Assembly (NCBI GenBank): GCA_001556125.1
Contig: LSIG01000138.1
Span: 1 to 62,923, forward strand
Direction: 5' to 3'
DNA: 62,923 nt
DNA from: Rhizobiales bacterium CCH10-E5
Lineage (GTDB): Bacteria > Pseudomonadota > Alphaproteobacteria > Rhizobiales > Beijerinckiaceae
Part shown: positions 1 through 7,950 of the stretch, in pieces
Layout: every line of letters begins with the position of its first letter
How positions within the stretch are numbered: the stretch's first letter is position 1
Position numbers and translations under genes: made by a program
The notes under the pieces: generated by a model
Database searches by the model: none
Seen by the model: the letters and a program-made list of their open reading frames with translations, nothing else
Told to the model about the DNA's origin: nothing

Positions 1-103
1 CCATGGTTCTTATCCGCCGCATCGCGCGAGCGTCATGAGTTCCGGGACGGACTCTCAGGTTTCCACAGTGTTTCATCTCAAGTCTCGTTATTCGTTTCTC
101 TCG

Positions 104-132
104 TTGACCATGATGAAGACGATGCCTAGCGT
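104..132 (+). promoter_or_regulatory. Candidate sigma-70-type promoter of ftcR
   Basis: TTGACC at 104-109 and TAGCGT at 127-132 are separated by 17 bases, about 50 bases upstream of the ftcR start codon. The first box matches the -35 consensus at five of six positions and the second matches the -10 at three of six. The rest of the first 180 bases holds no convincing gene. This is a pattern match only. Confidence 0.3.
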
Positions 133-186
133 CACGCTGCTTCCAGCTCTTTTGAGGGGAAGTTATACCGATGCTGGGGGGTGTCC

Positions 187-861
187 ATGTATATCGTCAT
201 CGATGACCGGGTTCTTGTCACCGAAGGATATCAGTCTCTGTTTACGGGCGAGGGCGTTCCGGCCATCGGTTTCACCCCCTCGCGCTTCCAGGAATGGGTC
301 GAGGATACCTCGGCCGATCACCTCAGCAGCGTCGAGGCTTTTCTGATCGGCGACTGCGCCGAGCGGTCGAGCTTTCCGACCATGATCCGCCGCCGTTCGC
401 AGGCGCCGGTGATCGCGATGAACGAGGCCTCCTCGCTCGAAAAGACGCTGGAGCTCTTCGCCGCCGGCGTGGACGATGTGGTCCGCAAGCCGGTGCATGT
501 CCGCGAGATCCTAGCCCGGGTGAACGCGATGCAGCGCCGGGCCGAGAAGCGCCGCGCGAGCGACGACGAGGTCACGATCGGCGAGATCAAGGTCCATTTC
601 GACGGCAGCGATCCCGAGGTCGCCGGCGAGGCGATGGCGCTGCCGCGCCGCGAGCGCCGGATCCTCGAATTCCTGATGCGCAATCGCGGCCGCTGGGTGA
701 CGAAGACCCAGGTCTTCAACGCCGTCTACGGGCTGTTCGACGCCGAGGTCGACGAGGCCGTGGTCGAGAGCCATGTCAGCAAGCTGCGCAAGAAACTGCG
801 CGAGCGGCTCGGCTACGACCCGATCGAGTCCAAGCGCTATCTGGGTTACACGATCTCCTGA
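187..861 (+). CDS. ftcR: Flagellar transcriptional regulator FtcR (OmpR-type response regulator)
   Basis: A 224-residue response regulator: a receiver domain at about residues 1-115 and an OmpR/PhoB winged helix at about 128-222. In Brucella and other Hyphomicrobiales FtcR activates flagellar genes, and the gene lies directly before the flgB cluster here. The N-terminus (MYIVIDDRVLVTEGYQSLF) and the motif VEAFLIGD are the family signature. The usual phospho-acceptor surroundings are missing: the only acidic residue at the end of beta-3 is Asp56 in IGDC, with no following D-x-x-x-P, while the conserved KP near residue 100 is kept. I chose the ATG at 187 because a run of G residues at 176-181 lies five bases upstream. 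A GTG at 181 would add two residues. Confidence 0.9.
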   Translation: MYIVIDDRVLVTEGYQSLFTGEGVPAIGFTPSRFQEWVEDTSADHLSSVEAFLIGDCAERSSFPTMIRRRSQAPVIAMNEASSLEKTLELFAAGVDDVVRKPVHVREILARVNAMQRRAEKRRASDDEVTIGEIKVHFDGSDPEVAGEAMALPRRERRILEFLMRNRGRWVTKTQVFNAVYGLFDAEVDEAVVESHVSKLRKKLRERLGYDPIESKRYLGYTIS

Positions 862-1010
862 CGCGCGCCCCGGCCGCTGGGCCGGGGCCGGCTTTACCGT
901 CCGTATCGGACAGTCTTCGTTTCCCTTTCTTGTCTCCAGGTTTCGCCGAGGCCAGCTTCACGCAAGTCAATCCTCCTAACGTCGTCTGGTCACGACAAGG
1001 GAGGCTTCCG

Positions 1011-1391
1011 GTGGAGCCCATCCATCTCTTCGATCTCGCCGCCCAGCAGTCGCGCTGGCTCTCCGTTCGACAGAACGCCGTCTCGCAGAACATCGCGAAT
1101 GCCAACACGCCGCGCTACACCGCGCGCGATGTCGAGCCCTTCGACGCGGTGGTGCGCAAGACCACGCTGTCGCTGGCGGCGACCGAGCCCAACCATATCT
1201 CCTCGACGCCGGCCGAGGCGCTGACCGCCCGGCCGCGCAAATCCGACAGCTGGTCCACCGTGCATTCCGGCAATTCGGTCAGCCTCGAGCAGGAAATGCT
1301 CAAGGCCGGCGAGATCAGCCGCAACCACGCCTTCACGACCAACATCGTGCGCAGCTTCCACCGGATGATGATGACCGCGATCAAGGGCTGA
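1011..1391 (+). CDS. flgB: Flagellar basal-body rod protein FlgB
   Basis: A 126-residue proximal rod protein, close to the usual family length of about 130. The N-terminal helix carries the rod/hook signature [20 protein letters not shown], which is shared by FlgB, FlgC, FlgG and the hook. The C-terminus has the matching amphipathic helix ([19 protein letters not shown]). The start is GTG at 1011, preceded by AAGGGAGG at 997-1004 with a six-base gap; the open frame continues much further upstream, so the ribosome site decides the start. It opens a long same-strand series of flagellar genes, most of them overlapping. The 150 bases between ftcR and this gene probably hold its promoter, but I could not assign one. 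Confidence 0.95.
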   Translation: MEPIHLFDLAAQQSRWLSVRQNAVSQNIANANTPRYTARDVEPFDAVVRKTTLSLAATEPNHISSTPAEALTARPRKSDSWSTVHSGNSVSLEQEMLKAGEISRNHAFTTNIVRSFHRMMMTAIKG

Positions 1392-1446
1392 CCAGCTCCG
1401 CGCAAGCATTCGTCGCTCGAATACAGTCCAGAGTGAGTACAAAGCC

Positions 1447-1866
1447 ATGATCGACCCTCTCGACGCTTCGATGAAGATCGCCGGTGCCGGCCTCCAGGCC
1501 CAGTCGACGCGGATGCGCGTCGTCTCGGAGAACCTGGCCAACGCCCAGGCCACCGGCACGACCCGCGGCGCCGATCCCTACCGCCGCAAGACCGTGACCT
1601 TCGAGAGCGCGATGAACCGGGCGCTGGGCGTCTCGCTCGTCAAGATCAAGGGCGTCGGCGTCGACAAGGCGCCCTTCCGCGTCGAGTTCGAGCCGAGTCA
1701 TCCGGCCGCCGACGAGAAGGGCTACGTCAAGATGCCGAACGTCTCGCTGCTGCTCGAAATGGCCGACATGCGCGAGGCGAACCGCTCCTACGAGGCCAAC
1801 CTGCAGATGATCAAGCAGGCACGCTCGATGCAATCCATGACCATCGATCTTTTGAGGAACGGCTGA
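1447..1866 (+). CDS. flgC: Flagellar basal-body rod protein FlgC
   Basis: A 139-residue proximal rod protein. The N-terminus has the rod signature [18 protein letters not shown], and the C-terminus has the conserved [17 protein letters not shown] helix typical of FlgC, which packs against the N-terminal helix. It works with FlgB, FlgF, FlgG and FliE in the periplasmic rod. Its TGA overlaps the fliE start by one base (A1866), so the two are probably translated together. Length and motifs are ordinary for the family. Confidence 0.96.
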   Translation: MIDPLDASMKIAGAGLQAQSTRMRVVSENLANAQATGTTRGADPYRRKTVTFESAMNRALGVSLVKIKGVGVDKAPFRVEFEPSHPAADEKGYVKMPNVSLLLEMADMREANRSYEANLQMIKQARSMQSMTIDLLRNG

Positions 1867-2204
1867 TGCTCAACGCGATTTCCGCTCTCGCGCCGGTCGC
1901 GAGCCAGGTCACCCAGGGTCTGTCGGGCCTCGCCGGCGCCAGCCTGCGCCAGGGCGCGACCCCTGCCGCGGGCGCCGCCCAGCCCGGCGCCGATTTCGGC
2001 TCGGTCCTCGCCAATGTGGCGCAGAACTTCGTCGACAAGCTCGCCGAGGGCGAGGCCCAGGCCGTGGCCGGCATCCAGGGGAAGGCCGCGGTTCAGGACG
2101 TCGTCCAGGCGGTGATGTCGGCCGAGCAGTCGCTGCAGCTCGCCATGGCGATGCGCGACAAGGTCGTCGGCGCCTATCAAGAATTCATGCACATGGCGAT
2201 TTGA
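1866..2204 (+). CDS. fliE: Flagellar hook-basal body complex protein FliE
   Basis: A 112-residue protein that links the MS ring to the rod. The C-terminal half holds the conserved FliE region ([31 protein letters not shown], quoted here as the stretch at about residues 77-107), and the N-terminal part is Ala/Gly-rich and variable, as is normal. The start codon overlaps the flgC stop. It is followed after 11 bases by flgG. Position between flgC and flgG is the standard Hyphomicrobiales order. Confidence 0.95.
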   Translation: MLNAISALAPVASQVTQGLSGLAGASLRQGATPAAGAAQPGADFGSVLANVAQNFVDKLAEGEAQAVAGIQGKAAVQDVVQAVMSAEQSLQLAMAMRDKVVGAYQEFMHMAI

Positions 2205-2215
2205 GGACCGAACCG

Positions 2216-3004
2216 ATGAAAGTCCTCGCCATCGCGGCCACCGGCATGAGCGCGCAGCAGCTCAATGTCGAGGTCATCGCCAACAACATCTCCAACATCA
2301 ACACGACGTCGTTCAAGCGGGCGCGGCCGGAGTTCACCGACCTGCTCTACCAGACCGAGCGCTCGCGCGGCGTGCCCAATCGCGGCGGCGACGGCTCGAT
2401 CCCCGAGGGCGCCTCGCTCGGGCTCGGCGTCCGCGCGGCGGCGATCCGCAACCTGCACATCCAGGGCGCGATGACGCAGACCGGCAACCGGCTCGACCTC
2501 GCCATCGACGGGCGCGGCTGGTTCAAGGTCACGGCGCCGGAGGGCGAGACGCTCTATGCCCGCGCCGGCACCTTCAACACCAATGCCGATGGCGACATCG
2601 TCACGGCCGACGGCTATCTGCTCGATCCGGCGATCCGGGTCCCGGCCGATGCGGTCGACGTCACGGTCAACGAATCCGGCCTCGTGCTCGCCAAGATCCC
2701 GGGCGAGGTGCAGCCGCGCCAGCTCGGCCAGATCACCCTGGCGAATTTCGCCAACGATGCCGGGCTCGAGCCGCTCGGCGGCAACCTCTACCGCGAGACC
2801 GTGGCCTCGGGGCAGCCGACCGACGGCAACCCGACCGCGATCGGCTTCGGCAAGCTGCGGCAGGGCTATCTCGAGGCGTCGAACGTCGATCCCGTGAAGG
2901 AGATCACGGCGCTGATCTCGGCGCAGCGCGCCTATGAGATGAACGCCAAGGTCATCACCGCCGCCGACCAGATGGCCGGCACCGTCTCCAACGGCATCCG
3001 GTGA
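2216..3004 (+). CDS. flgG: Flagellar distal rod protein FlgG
   Basis: A 262-residue distal rod protein, the usual length. The N-terminus has [20 protein letters not shown], the rod/hook signature, and the C-terminus has the closing helix [19 protein letters not shown]. The middle holds the FlgG-specific domain. The frame opens at a TTG at 2201, but the ATG at 2216 fits the family N-terminus ([11 protein letters not shown]) and is preceded by GAGGA. The stop codon overlaps the candidate GTG start of flgA at 3001. Confidence 0.96.
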   Translation: MKVLAIAATGMSAQQLNVEVIANNISNINTTSFKRARPEFTDLLYQTERSRGVPNRGGDGSIPEGASLGLGVRAAAIRNLHIQGAMTQTGNRLDLAIDGRGWFKVTAPEGETLYARAGTFNTNADGDIVTADGYLLDPAIRVPADAVDVTVNESGLVLAKIPGEVQPRQLGQITLANFANDAGLEPLGGNLYRETVASGQPTDGNPTAIGFGKLRQGYLEASNVDPVKEITALISAQRAYEMNAKVITAADQMAGTVSNGIR

Positions 3005-3012
3005 GGCGCGTG

Positions 3013-3492
3013 ATGGTCCGCCCGACGCTGCGCCGGAAGGGTTTCGCCGCGACCATGCTCGCCGCCGCTCTGGGCCTGTTTCCGGCCGGCCCGGTTCAGG
3101 CCAACCCGGCGGCGGTGACGCTGCCGGTCCCGGCGGTCACGCTCTATCCGGGCGACGTCATCGCCGATGTGCATCTGGTCGATCGCGCCTTCCGGGTGGC
3201 CGGGCGGGTGGCGGTGGACAACCGGCTCGCTCTGGTCGGCAAGGTGGTGCGGCGCACGCTGCTGCCGGGTCAGCCGATCCCGCTCAACGCGGTCGACGAT
3301 CCCAAGGTGGTACGCCGCGGGGTGCCGACCCAGGTCGTGTTCCGCGAGAGCGACCTCGTCATCACCGGCATCGTCGAGCCGATGGCCTCGGCCTCGGTCA
3401 ACGAGATGGTCAAGGCGCGCAATCCCGACACCGGGCTGATCGTGGTCGGCGTCGTCCAGGCGGACGGCACGATCCGCGTCGGGAGCGAATGA
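3013..3492 (+). CDS. flgA: Flagellar P-ring assembly chaperone FlgA
   Basis: A protein of about 159 residues with an N-terminal signal peptide ending near PVQA-NPAA, followed by the SAF-like domain that assists P-ring (FlgI) polymerisation in the periplasm. Recognisable elements are LYPGDVIADVHLVDR, VVRRTLLPGQPIPLN and VFRESDLVITGIVEP. It is immediately followed by its client flgI, with a four-base ATGA overlap. I prefer the ATG at 3013, with GTGAGG six bases upstream; a GTG at 3001, overlapping the flgG stop, would add four residues. Confidence 0.93.
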   Translation: MVRPTLRRKGFAATMLAAALGLFPAGPVQANPAAVTLPVPAVTLYPGDVIADVHLVDRAFRVAGRVAVDNRLALVGKVVRRTLLPGQPIPLNAVDDPKVVRRGVPTQVVFRESDLVITGIVEPMASASVNEMVKARNPDTGLIVVGVVQADGTIRVGSE

Positions 3493-4610
3493 TGACGCTC
3501 GCCTCGCGACTGATCGTCGGCCTCTGCGCGTTCGCCCTGGCGCTGACCGGCGCAATGCCGGCCCGCGCTTCGGTGCGGATCAAGGACATCGCCGGGCTGC
3601 AGGGGGTGCGCGACAACCAGCTCGTCGGCTACGGGCTCGTCATCGGCCTGCAGGGCACGGGCGACAGCGTGCGCAACTCGCCCTTCACCGGCCAGGCCCT
3701 GCAATCCATGCTCGACCGGCTCGGCGTGAACGTCCGCAATTCGGCGCTGCGCACGCGCAATGTCGCGGCGGTGATCGTGACGGCGGACCTGCCGGCCTTC
3801 GCCGGCCGCGGCAGCCGGATCGACGTCTCCGTCGCCTCGATGGGGGACGCGACCTCGCTGCTCGGCGGCACGCTCGTCGTCACCTCGCTCCTGGCGGCGG
3901 ACGGGCAGACCTACGCGCTGGCGCAGGGCCGCCTGAACGTGTCGGGCTTCTCCGCGCAGGGCGAGGCCGAGCGGCTGACGCAAGGGGTGACCACGGCCGC
4001 GCGCATTCCCGGCGGCGCGCTGGTCGAGCGCCAGATCCCCGACCAGCTCTCGACGCTGCATGTGCTGTCGCTCGAACTGCGCAATCCCGATTTCGTCACG
4101 GCCGAGCGCGTCGCCGGCGCGATCAACGCCTTCACCCGCGACCGCTACAAGTCGACCGTCGCCTTCGCGCTCGACCACCGCACGATCAGCCTGACCCGGC
4201 CGCCCAACATGTCGACCGCGCGTTTCATCGCCGAGATCGAGCGGCTGGAGCTGGAGCCGGATTCGCCCGCCCGCGTCGTCGTCGACGAGCGCACCGGCAC
4301 GGTGGTGATCGGCCGCGACGTCAAGATCTCCACGGTCGCCGTCACCCATGGCAATCTGACGGTGCGCGTCACCGAGACGCCGATGGTCTCGCAGCCGGAG
4401 CCGCTGAGCAACGGCCAGACGGTGGTGGTGCCGCGCACGCAGATCGAGGCGCAGCAGGGCAATGGCCGGCTCGCCATCATTAACGGCGCCAACCTGCACA
4501 CGTTGGTGCGCGGCCTCAACCAGATCGGGCTCAAACCCGCGGGGATCATCGCGATCCTGCAGGCGATCAAGACCGCGGGTGCGCTCCAGGCCGACCTCGT
4601 CGTGCAGTAG
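3489..4610 (+). CDS. flgI: Flagellar P-ring protein FlgI
   Basis: A 373-residue periplasmic ring protein with a Sec signal peptide ending near residue 27 (AMPARA-SVRI). The mature start RIKDIAGLQGVRDNQLVGYG is the FlgI hallmark, and GTGDSVRNSPFT and the C-terminal VRGLNQIGLKPAGIIAILQAIK are also diagnostic. It forms the P ring around the rod in the peptidoglycan layer. It overlaps flgA by four bases. A 94-base gap follows before motE. Confidence 0.97.
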   Translation: MMTLASRLIVGLCAFALALTGAMPARASVRIKDIAGLQGVRDNQLVGYGLVIGLQGTGDSVRNSPFTGQALQSMLDRLGVNVRNSALRTRNVAAVIVTADLPAFAGRGSRIDVSVASMGDATSLLGGTLVVTSLLAADGQTYALAQGRLNVSGFSAQGEAERLTQGVTTAARIPGGALVERQIPDQLSTLHVLSLELRNPDFVTAERVAGAINAFTRDRYKSTVAFALDHRTISLTRPPNMSTARFIAEIERLELEPDSPARVVVDERTGTVVIGRDVKISTVAVTHGNLTVRVTETPMVSQPEPLSNGQTVVVPRTQIEAQQGNGRLAIINGANLHTLVRGLNQIGLKPAGIIAILQAIKTAGALQADLVVQ

Positions 4611-4704
4611 TGCGCCGGGGCGGCGCCGGCTCGCCGGCGCGCCAGCCCCGCGAAAGCGACGCCCGCTAGAACCCAATCATCGACCATCGAGCCGAGGGGG
4701 CGCC

Positions 4705-5238
4705 ATGCCGTCGAAGCCTTTCCCTTTCCTATGCCTGCTGCCGGTCCTGCTGCTGGCTCCCGGTTCCGGCGCCGTCGCGGCGCCGACCCAGACGCCGCCC
4801 GCGGCCGCCCCGGCCGCCCTGACCTCGGATGCAGCGAGCTACTGCGCCGCGATCCGCGATCCGGCGGCGGAGGCCCGCTTCGCCTGGCAGGCGAACCAGC
4901 TCAAGAGCCTGGAGGCCAGGCTCGCCGAGACCCTGAAGAAGCTCGAGGAGCGCAAGGCCGAGCTGCAGCTGCTCACCGACCAGCGCGCCGCCGAGGTCAA
5001 GCAGGCCGAGGCCCGCATGACCGACATCTTCGCGCGGATGCGTCCCGAAGCCGCCGCGCTTCAGCTCTCGGCGATGGATCAGGGCGTGGCGGTGGCCGTG
5101 CTCAGCAAACTGCCCGCCCGGGCCGCCAGCGCCGTCCTCAACGAGATGGAGGCCTCGCGCGCCGCCCAGCTCGCCGAGGTGATGGGCGGCCGGCGGGCCC
5201 TCCCGACCTCTTCCCCAACCGGAGTCCAGACCCGATGA
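4705..5238 (+). CDS. motE: MotE-like flagellar motor chaperone
   Basis: A 177-residue exported protein with a signal peptide ending around GAVAA (about residue 28), then an Ala/Pro-rich linker, a coiled coil at about residues 62-110 (LKSLEARLAETLKKLEERKAE) and a MgtE-N-like C-terminal segment (ALQLSAMDQGVAVAVLSKLP). In Sinorhizobium, MotE from the same position between flgI and flgH is a periplasmic chaperone for the motor protein MotC. This gene matches that by place, architecture and length. GAGGGGG lies just upstream of the ATG. It overlaps flgH by four bases. Confidence 0.85.
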   Translation: MPSKPFPFLCLLPVLLLAPGSGAVAAPTQTPPAAAPAALTSDAASYCAAIRDPAAEARFAWQANQLKSLEARLAETLKKLEERKAELQLLTDQRAAEVKQAEARMTDIFARMRPEAAALQLSAMDQGVAVAVLSKLPARAASAVLNEMEASRAAQLAEVMGGRRALPTSSPTGVQTR

Positions 5239-5939
5239 AGGCCCTCATTCTCGCGGCTTGCGCCGTAACCCTCGCCGGCTGCGGCACCGACATGGCCGAG
5301 CTCAACCGCGAGCCCGTGATGTCACGTGTCGGCAGCGGCCTCGCCGTCCAGCGCGACGCGATCCCGCTCGGCACGCCGCCCGGCCGGGGCGTCGATGTCG
5401 CCTTCAACTCGATCTACACGCGCCAGAGCGAGGACCTGTTCCGCGACACCCGCGCCATGAAGACGGGCGACGTCGTGACGGTGAAGATCTCGATCAACGA
5501 CAAGGCCAAGCTCGACAACAAGTCGGACCGCTCGCGCAATTCCGCCGCCAAATACGGCCTCGGCTTCCTCGCGAATTTCAACGGCGCCTCGGGCGATGCC
5601 TCTGCGAGCGCGAACGCCAGCTCCGACACCTCCTCGCGCGGCCGGGGCCTGACCGACCGCTCCGAAGAGGTCGAGATGTCGGTCGCCGCCGTGGTCACCG
5701 AGATCCTGCCCAACGGCAATCTCGTCATCAACGGCTCGCAGGAGGTGCGCGTGAACTACGACATGCGCGTGCTCAACGTCACCGGCATCGTGCGCCCGCG
5801 CGACATCACCGGCAACAACGTCGTCTCCTACGAGAAGATCGCCGAGGCACGGATCTCCTATGGCGGGCGCGGCCGCGGCATGGAGGTGCAGCAGCCGGCC
5901 TGGGGCCAGCAGCTCGTCGACAAGGTCACCCCCTTCTGA
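5235..5939 (+). CDS. flgH: Flagellar L-ring lipoprotein FlgH
   Basis: A 234-residue outer-membrane lipoprotein. The lipobox is LAGC near residue 16, so Cys16 would be lipidated. The signature region SEDLFRDTRAMKTGDVVTVKI and the C-terminal VRPRDITGNNVVSYEKIAEARISYGGRG are typical of FlgH. It builds the L ring of the flagellar bushing. Start and stop both overlap neighbours (motE upstream, fliL by one base downstream), indicating translational coupling. Confidence 0.97.
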   Translation: MKALILAACAVTLAGCGTDMAELNREPVMSRVGSGLAVQRDAIPLGTPPGRGVDVAFNSIYTRQSEDLFRDTRAMKTGDVVTVKISINDKAKLDNKSDRSRNSAAKYGLGFLANFNGASGDASASANASSDTSSRGRGLTDRSEEVEMSVAAVVTEILPNGNLVINGSQEVRVNYDMRVLNVTGIVRPRDITGNNVVSYEKIAEARISYGGRGRGMEVQQPAWGQQLVDKVTPF

Positions 5940-6451
5940 TGGCGCGCTCCCTGCCCAGGCTGGCCGGCCCGCGCGGGAGCCGGAGGATTGCGCCTCGGGC
6001 GCTGCTCGCGGCGGGGCCGGTCATGATCCTGACCGCGCTGGCGGCGGCGGCCGGCGCGCTCTGGGGCTTCCGCGTCGTCGGCACCGTCGAGAGCACGGTG
6101 ATGAAGCGGATGGAGGCGGCGACGCCCGATCTCGCGGTCAACCCGCAGATGACCGGCACGCTGGTGATGAAGAAGCTGCCGCCGATCATCACCAATCTCG
6201 CGGCCCCGGCCAACACCTGGGTGCGGCTCGAGGCGGCGGTCCTGCTCGAGCAGAAGGTCGCGCTCGGTTCCGACCCGCTGGTCGGCGCCATCACCGAGGA
6301 CATTCTCGGCTTCCTGCGCAGCGTCACCGCGCAGCAGATGGAAGGGGCGGCCGGCCTTCGCAATCTGCGCGAGGACCTGACGGAGCGCGTCGCGATCCGT
6401 TCCAAGGGTGTCGTGCGCGACATCGTCATCGAAACGCTGGTGGTGCAGTGA
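5939..6451 (+). CDS. fliL: Flagellar basal-body-associated protein FliL
   Basis: A 170-residue inner-membrane protein with a single N-terminal membrane segment (VMILTALAAAAGALWGFRVV, about residues 28-47) and a periplasmic FliL domain. The C-terminal pattern LREDLTERVAIRSKGVVRDIVIETLVVQ (about residues 142-169) corresponds to the conserved end of FliL proteins. FliL surrounds and stabilises the stator units. The coding sequence overlaps flgH by one base and fliP by four. Divergence is high, as is usual for this family, so synteny contributes to the call. Confidence 0.9.
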   Translation: MARSLPRLAGPRGSRRIAPRALLAAGPVMILTALAAAAGALWGFRVVGTVESTVMKRMEAATPDLAVNPQMTGTLVMKKLPPIITNLAAPANTWVRLEAAVLLEQKVALGSDPLVGAITEDILGFLRSVTAQQMEGAAGLRNLREDLTERVAIRSKGVVRDIVIETLVVQ

Positions 6452-7185
6452 CCCGGATTCTCGCGACATGTCTGATCCTGCTGGCCGGCATCGCCGGGGC
6501 GCAGGCGCAGTCCTTCGGGCTCGACGGCCTTCTGCCGCAGGGCGGGGCCTCGGCCTCGGGCCGCATCGTCCAGATCGTGGCGTTGCTGACGGTGCTGTCG
6601 GTCGCGCCCGGGCTGCTGATGATGGTCACGAGCTTCAGCCGCTTCGTGATCGCGCTGTCCTTCCTGCGCTCCGGGCTCGGCCTGCAGAGCACGCCGGCCA
6701 ATCTGATCCTGGTCAGCCTGGCGCTGTTCATGACCTTCTTCGTGATGGCCCCGACCTTCGACAAGGCTTGGCAGGACGGCGTGCTGCCGCTGGTCGAGAA
6801 CCGGATCAGCGAGGGCGAGGCCTATGCGAAGATCACCGCACCCTTCCGCGACTTCATGCTGGCGCAGACGCGGCCGCAGGATTTGCGCCTCTTCGCCGAT
6901 CTCGCACCGGCGAGCATTCGGCCGCAGGACCCGGCGCAGGCGGTCGATCTCCGGGTGCTGATCCCGTCCTTCATGATCTCCGAACTCCGGCGCGCCTTCG
7001 AGATCGGCTTCCTGATCGCGCTGCCCTTCCTGGTGATCGACATGATCGTAGCGACGATCGTGATGTCGATGGGCATGATGATGCTGCCGCCGACGGTGAT
7101 CTCGCTGCCCTTCAAGGTGATCTTCTTCGTCCTGATCGACGGCTGGAACCTGCTGATCGGCGGGCTGGTGCGCTCCTACAGCTGA
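6448..7185 (+). CDS. fliP: Flagellar type III export protein FliP
   Basis: A 245-residue export-gate protein with a cleavable signal peptide (ending near AQAQS) and four membrane segments. Diagnostic stretches are MMVTSFSRFVIALSFLRSGLG, LALFMTFFVMAPTFDK, VLIPSFMISELRRAFEIGF and the final DGWNLLIGGLVRSY. It forms the FliPQR pore at the base of the flagellum. The start is GTG at 6448, overlapping the fliL stop. The flagellar run ends here in this window; fliQ, fliR and flhB must lie elsewhere. Confidence 0.97.
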   Translation: MTRILATCLILLAGIAGAQAQSFGLDGLLPQGGASASGRIVQIVALLTVLSVAPGLLMMVTSFSRFVIALSFLRSGLGLQSTPANLILVSLALFMTFFVMAPTFDKAWQDGVLPLVENRISEGEAYAKITAPFRDFMLAQTRPQDLRLFADLAPASIRPQDPAQAVDLRVLIPSFMISELRRAFEIGFLIALPFLVIDMIVATIVMSMGMMMLPPTVISLPFKVIFFVLIDGWNLLIGGLVRSYS

Positions 7186-7259
7186 GCGGGGACAAGCGGC
7201 CCCGCCAATCCCCTCGGCTGCTGTCGGGGCGATGATGGCCTCCTTCTCGGAGGGCGGCC

Positions 7260-7847
7260 ATGTCGATGCAGCAAAGCGGAGCGGATTCAGGCGTTTCCCT
7301 CACATCCGCGGCCCTGTCGGTCACGCAGGAGCGCCTGTTGCGGCTGGCGCCGCAGGGGCGCGCCGGGATCGTGGCGGGGCTCGCCGCTTCGTTCGACCGT
7401 TCGGCTGCGGCGGCCGGGATCACCACCCGCCTGCGGCTCTGCCATTTCCCGGCCCAGGCTGCTCATGAGAGCGACCGTTTCCGGACGCTGGAGGAATATG
7501 GCGGACCGGCCTACTTCGCCCGCTATGACGGGCGCCGCGATCTCGGGAACACCCAGGCCGGCGACGGCGCGCGCTACCATGGCCGCGGCCTCTTCCAGCT
7601 CACCGGCCGCGCCAATTACCGCCGCTATGGCGCGTTGATCGGCCTCGACCTGGAAGGCTCGCCCGAACGGGCGAAGGAGCCGGCCGTCTCGCTGGCGATC
7701 GCCTTCGCCTATTGGCGCGACCGCGGCTGCAACGCGGCCGCCGATGCCGATGACCTCGTGGCGGTGACGAAGCTCATCAATGGCGGGCGCAACGGACTTG
7801 CGCAGCGCCGGCAGTTGCTGGCGCTGGCGAAGACGATCTGGGTCTGA
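7260..7847 (+). CDS. Glycoside hydrolase family 19 protein (endolysin/chitinase-like)
   Basis: A 195-residue protein with the GH19 lysozyme-like fold. Visible motifs are CHFPAQAAHESDRFRTLEE, with the likely catalytic Glu in HES; then YGGPAYFARYDGRRDLGNT, GDGARYHGRGLFQLTGRANY and the C-terminal KLINGGRNGL. These are typical of phage-type GH19 endolysins and related bacterial hydrolases that cleave peptidoglycan or chitin. No signal peptide is visible. GGAGG lies just upstream of the ATG. It stands alone after fliP. No prophage genes surround it, so a cellular peptidoglycan role or a domesticated endolysin are both possible. Confidence 0.85.
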   Translation: MSMQQSGADSGVSLTSAALSVTQERLLRLAPQGRAGIVAGLAASFDRSAAAAGITTRLRLCHFPAQAAHESDRFRTLEEYGGPAYFARYDGRRDLGNTQAGDGARYHGRGLFQLTGRANYRRYGALIGLDLEGSPERAKEPAVSLAIAFAYWRDRGCNAAADADDLVAVTKLINGGRNGLAQRRQLLALAKTIWV

Positions 7848-7853
7848 GATTTG

Positions 7854-7936
7854 CGTCATTCTCGGGCTTGACCCGAGAATCTCATAACCAGCTCCCTCTG
7901 GTGTCCGAGATGGTCGGGTCAAGCCCGACCATGACG
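7854..7936. repeat. Palindromic intergenic repeat, family A (copy 1)
   Basis: An 83-base element bounded by CGTCAT and ATGACG, starting seven bases after the GH19 stop codon. It contains two perfect hairpins: TTCTCGGG/CCCGAGAA (7859-7866 with 7872-7879, loop CTTGA) and ATGGTCGGG/CCCGACCAT (7910-7918 with 7924-7932, loop TCAAG). The two loops are complementary to each other. A second copy lies at 41275-41367. Confidence 0.85.
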
Positions 7937-7950
7937 TGCGTGCCCGGTTT

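Noticed and set aside
3270..4676. Minus-strand open frame of 468 codons opposite flgA and flgI
   Set aside because: Low-complexity Arg/Ala/His composition and no motif; flgA and flgI on the plus strand are certain.
7187..7206. Terminator after fliP (GCGGGG/CCCCGC hairpin)
   Set aside because: The stem is only six pairs and no T run follows, so an intrinsic terminator is not supported.
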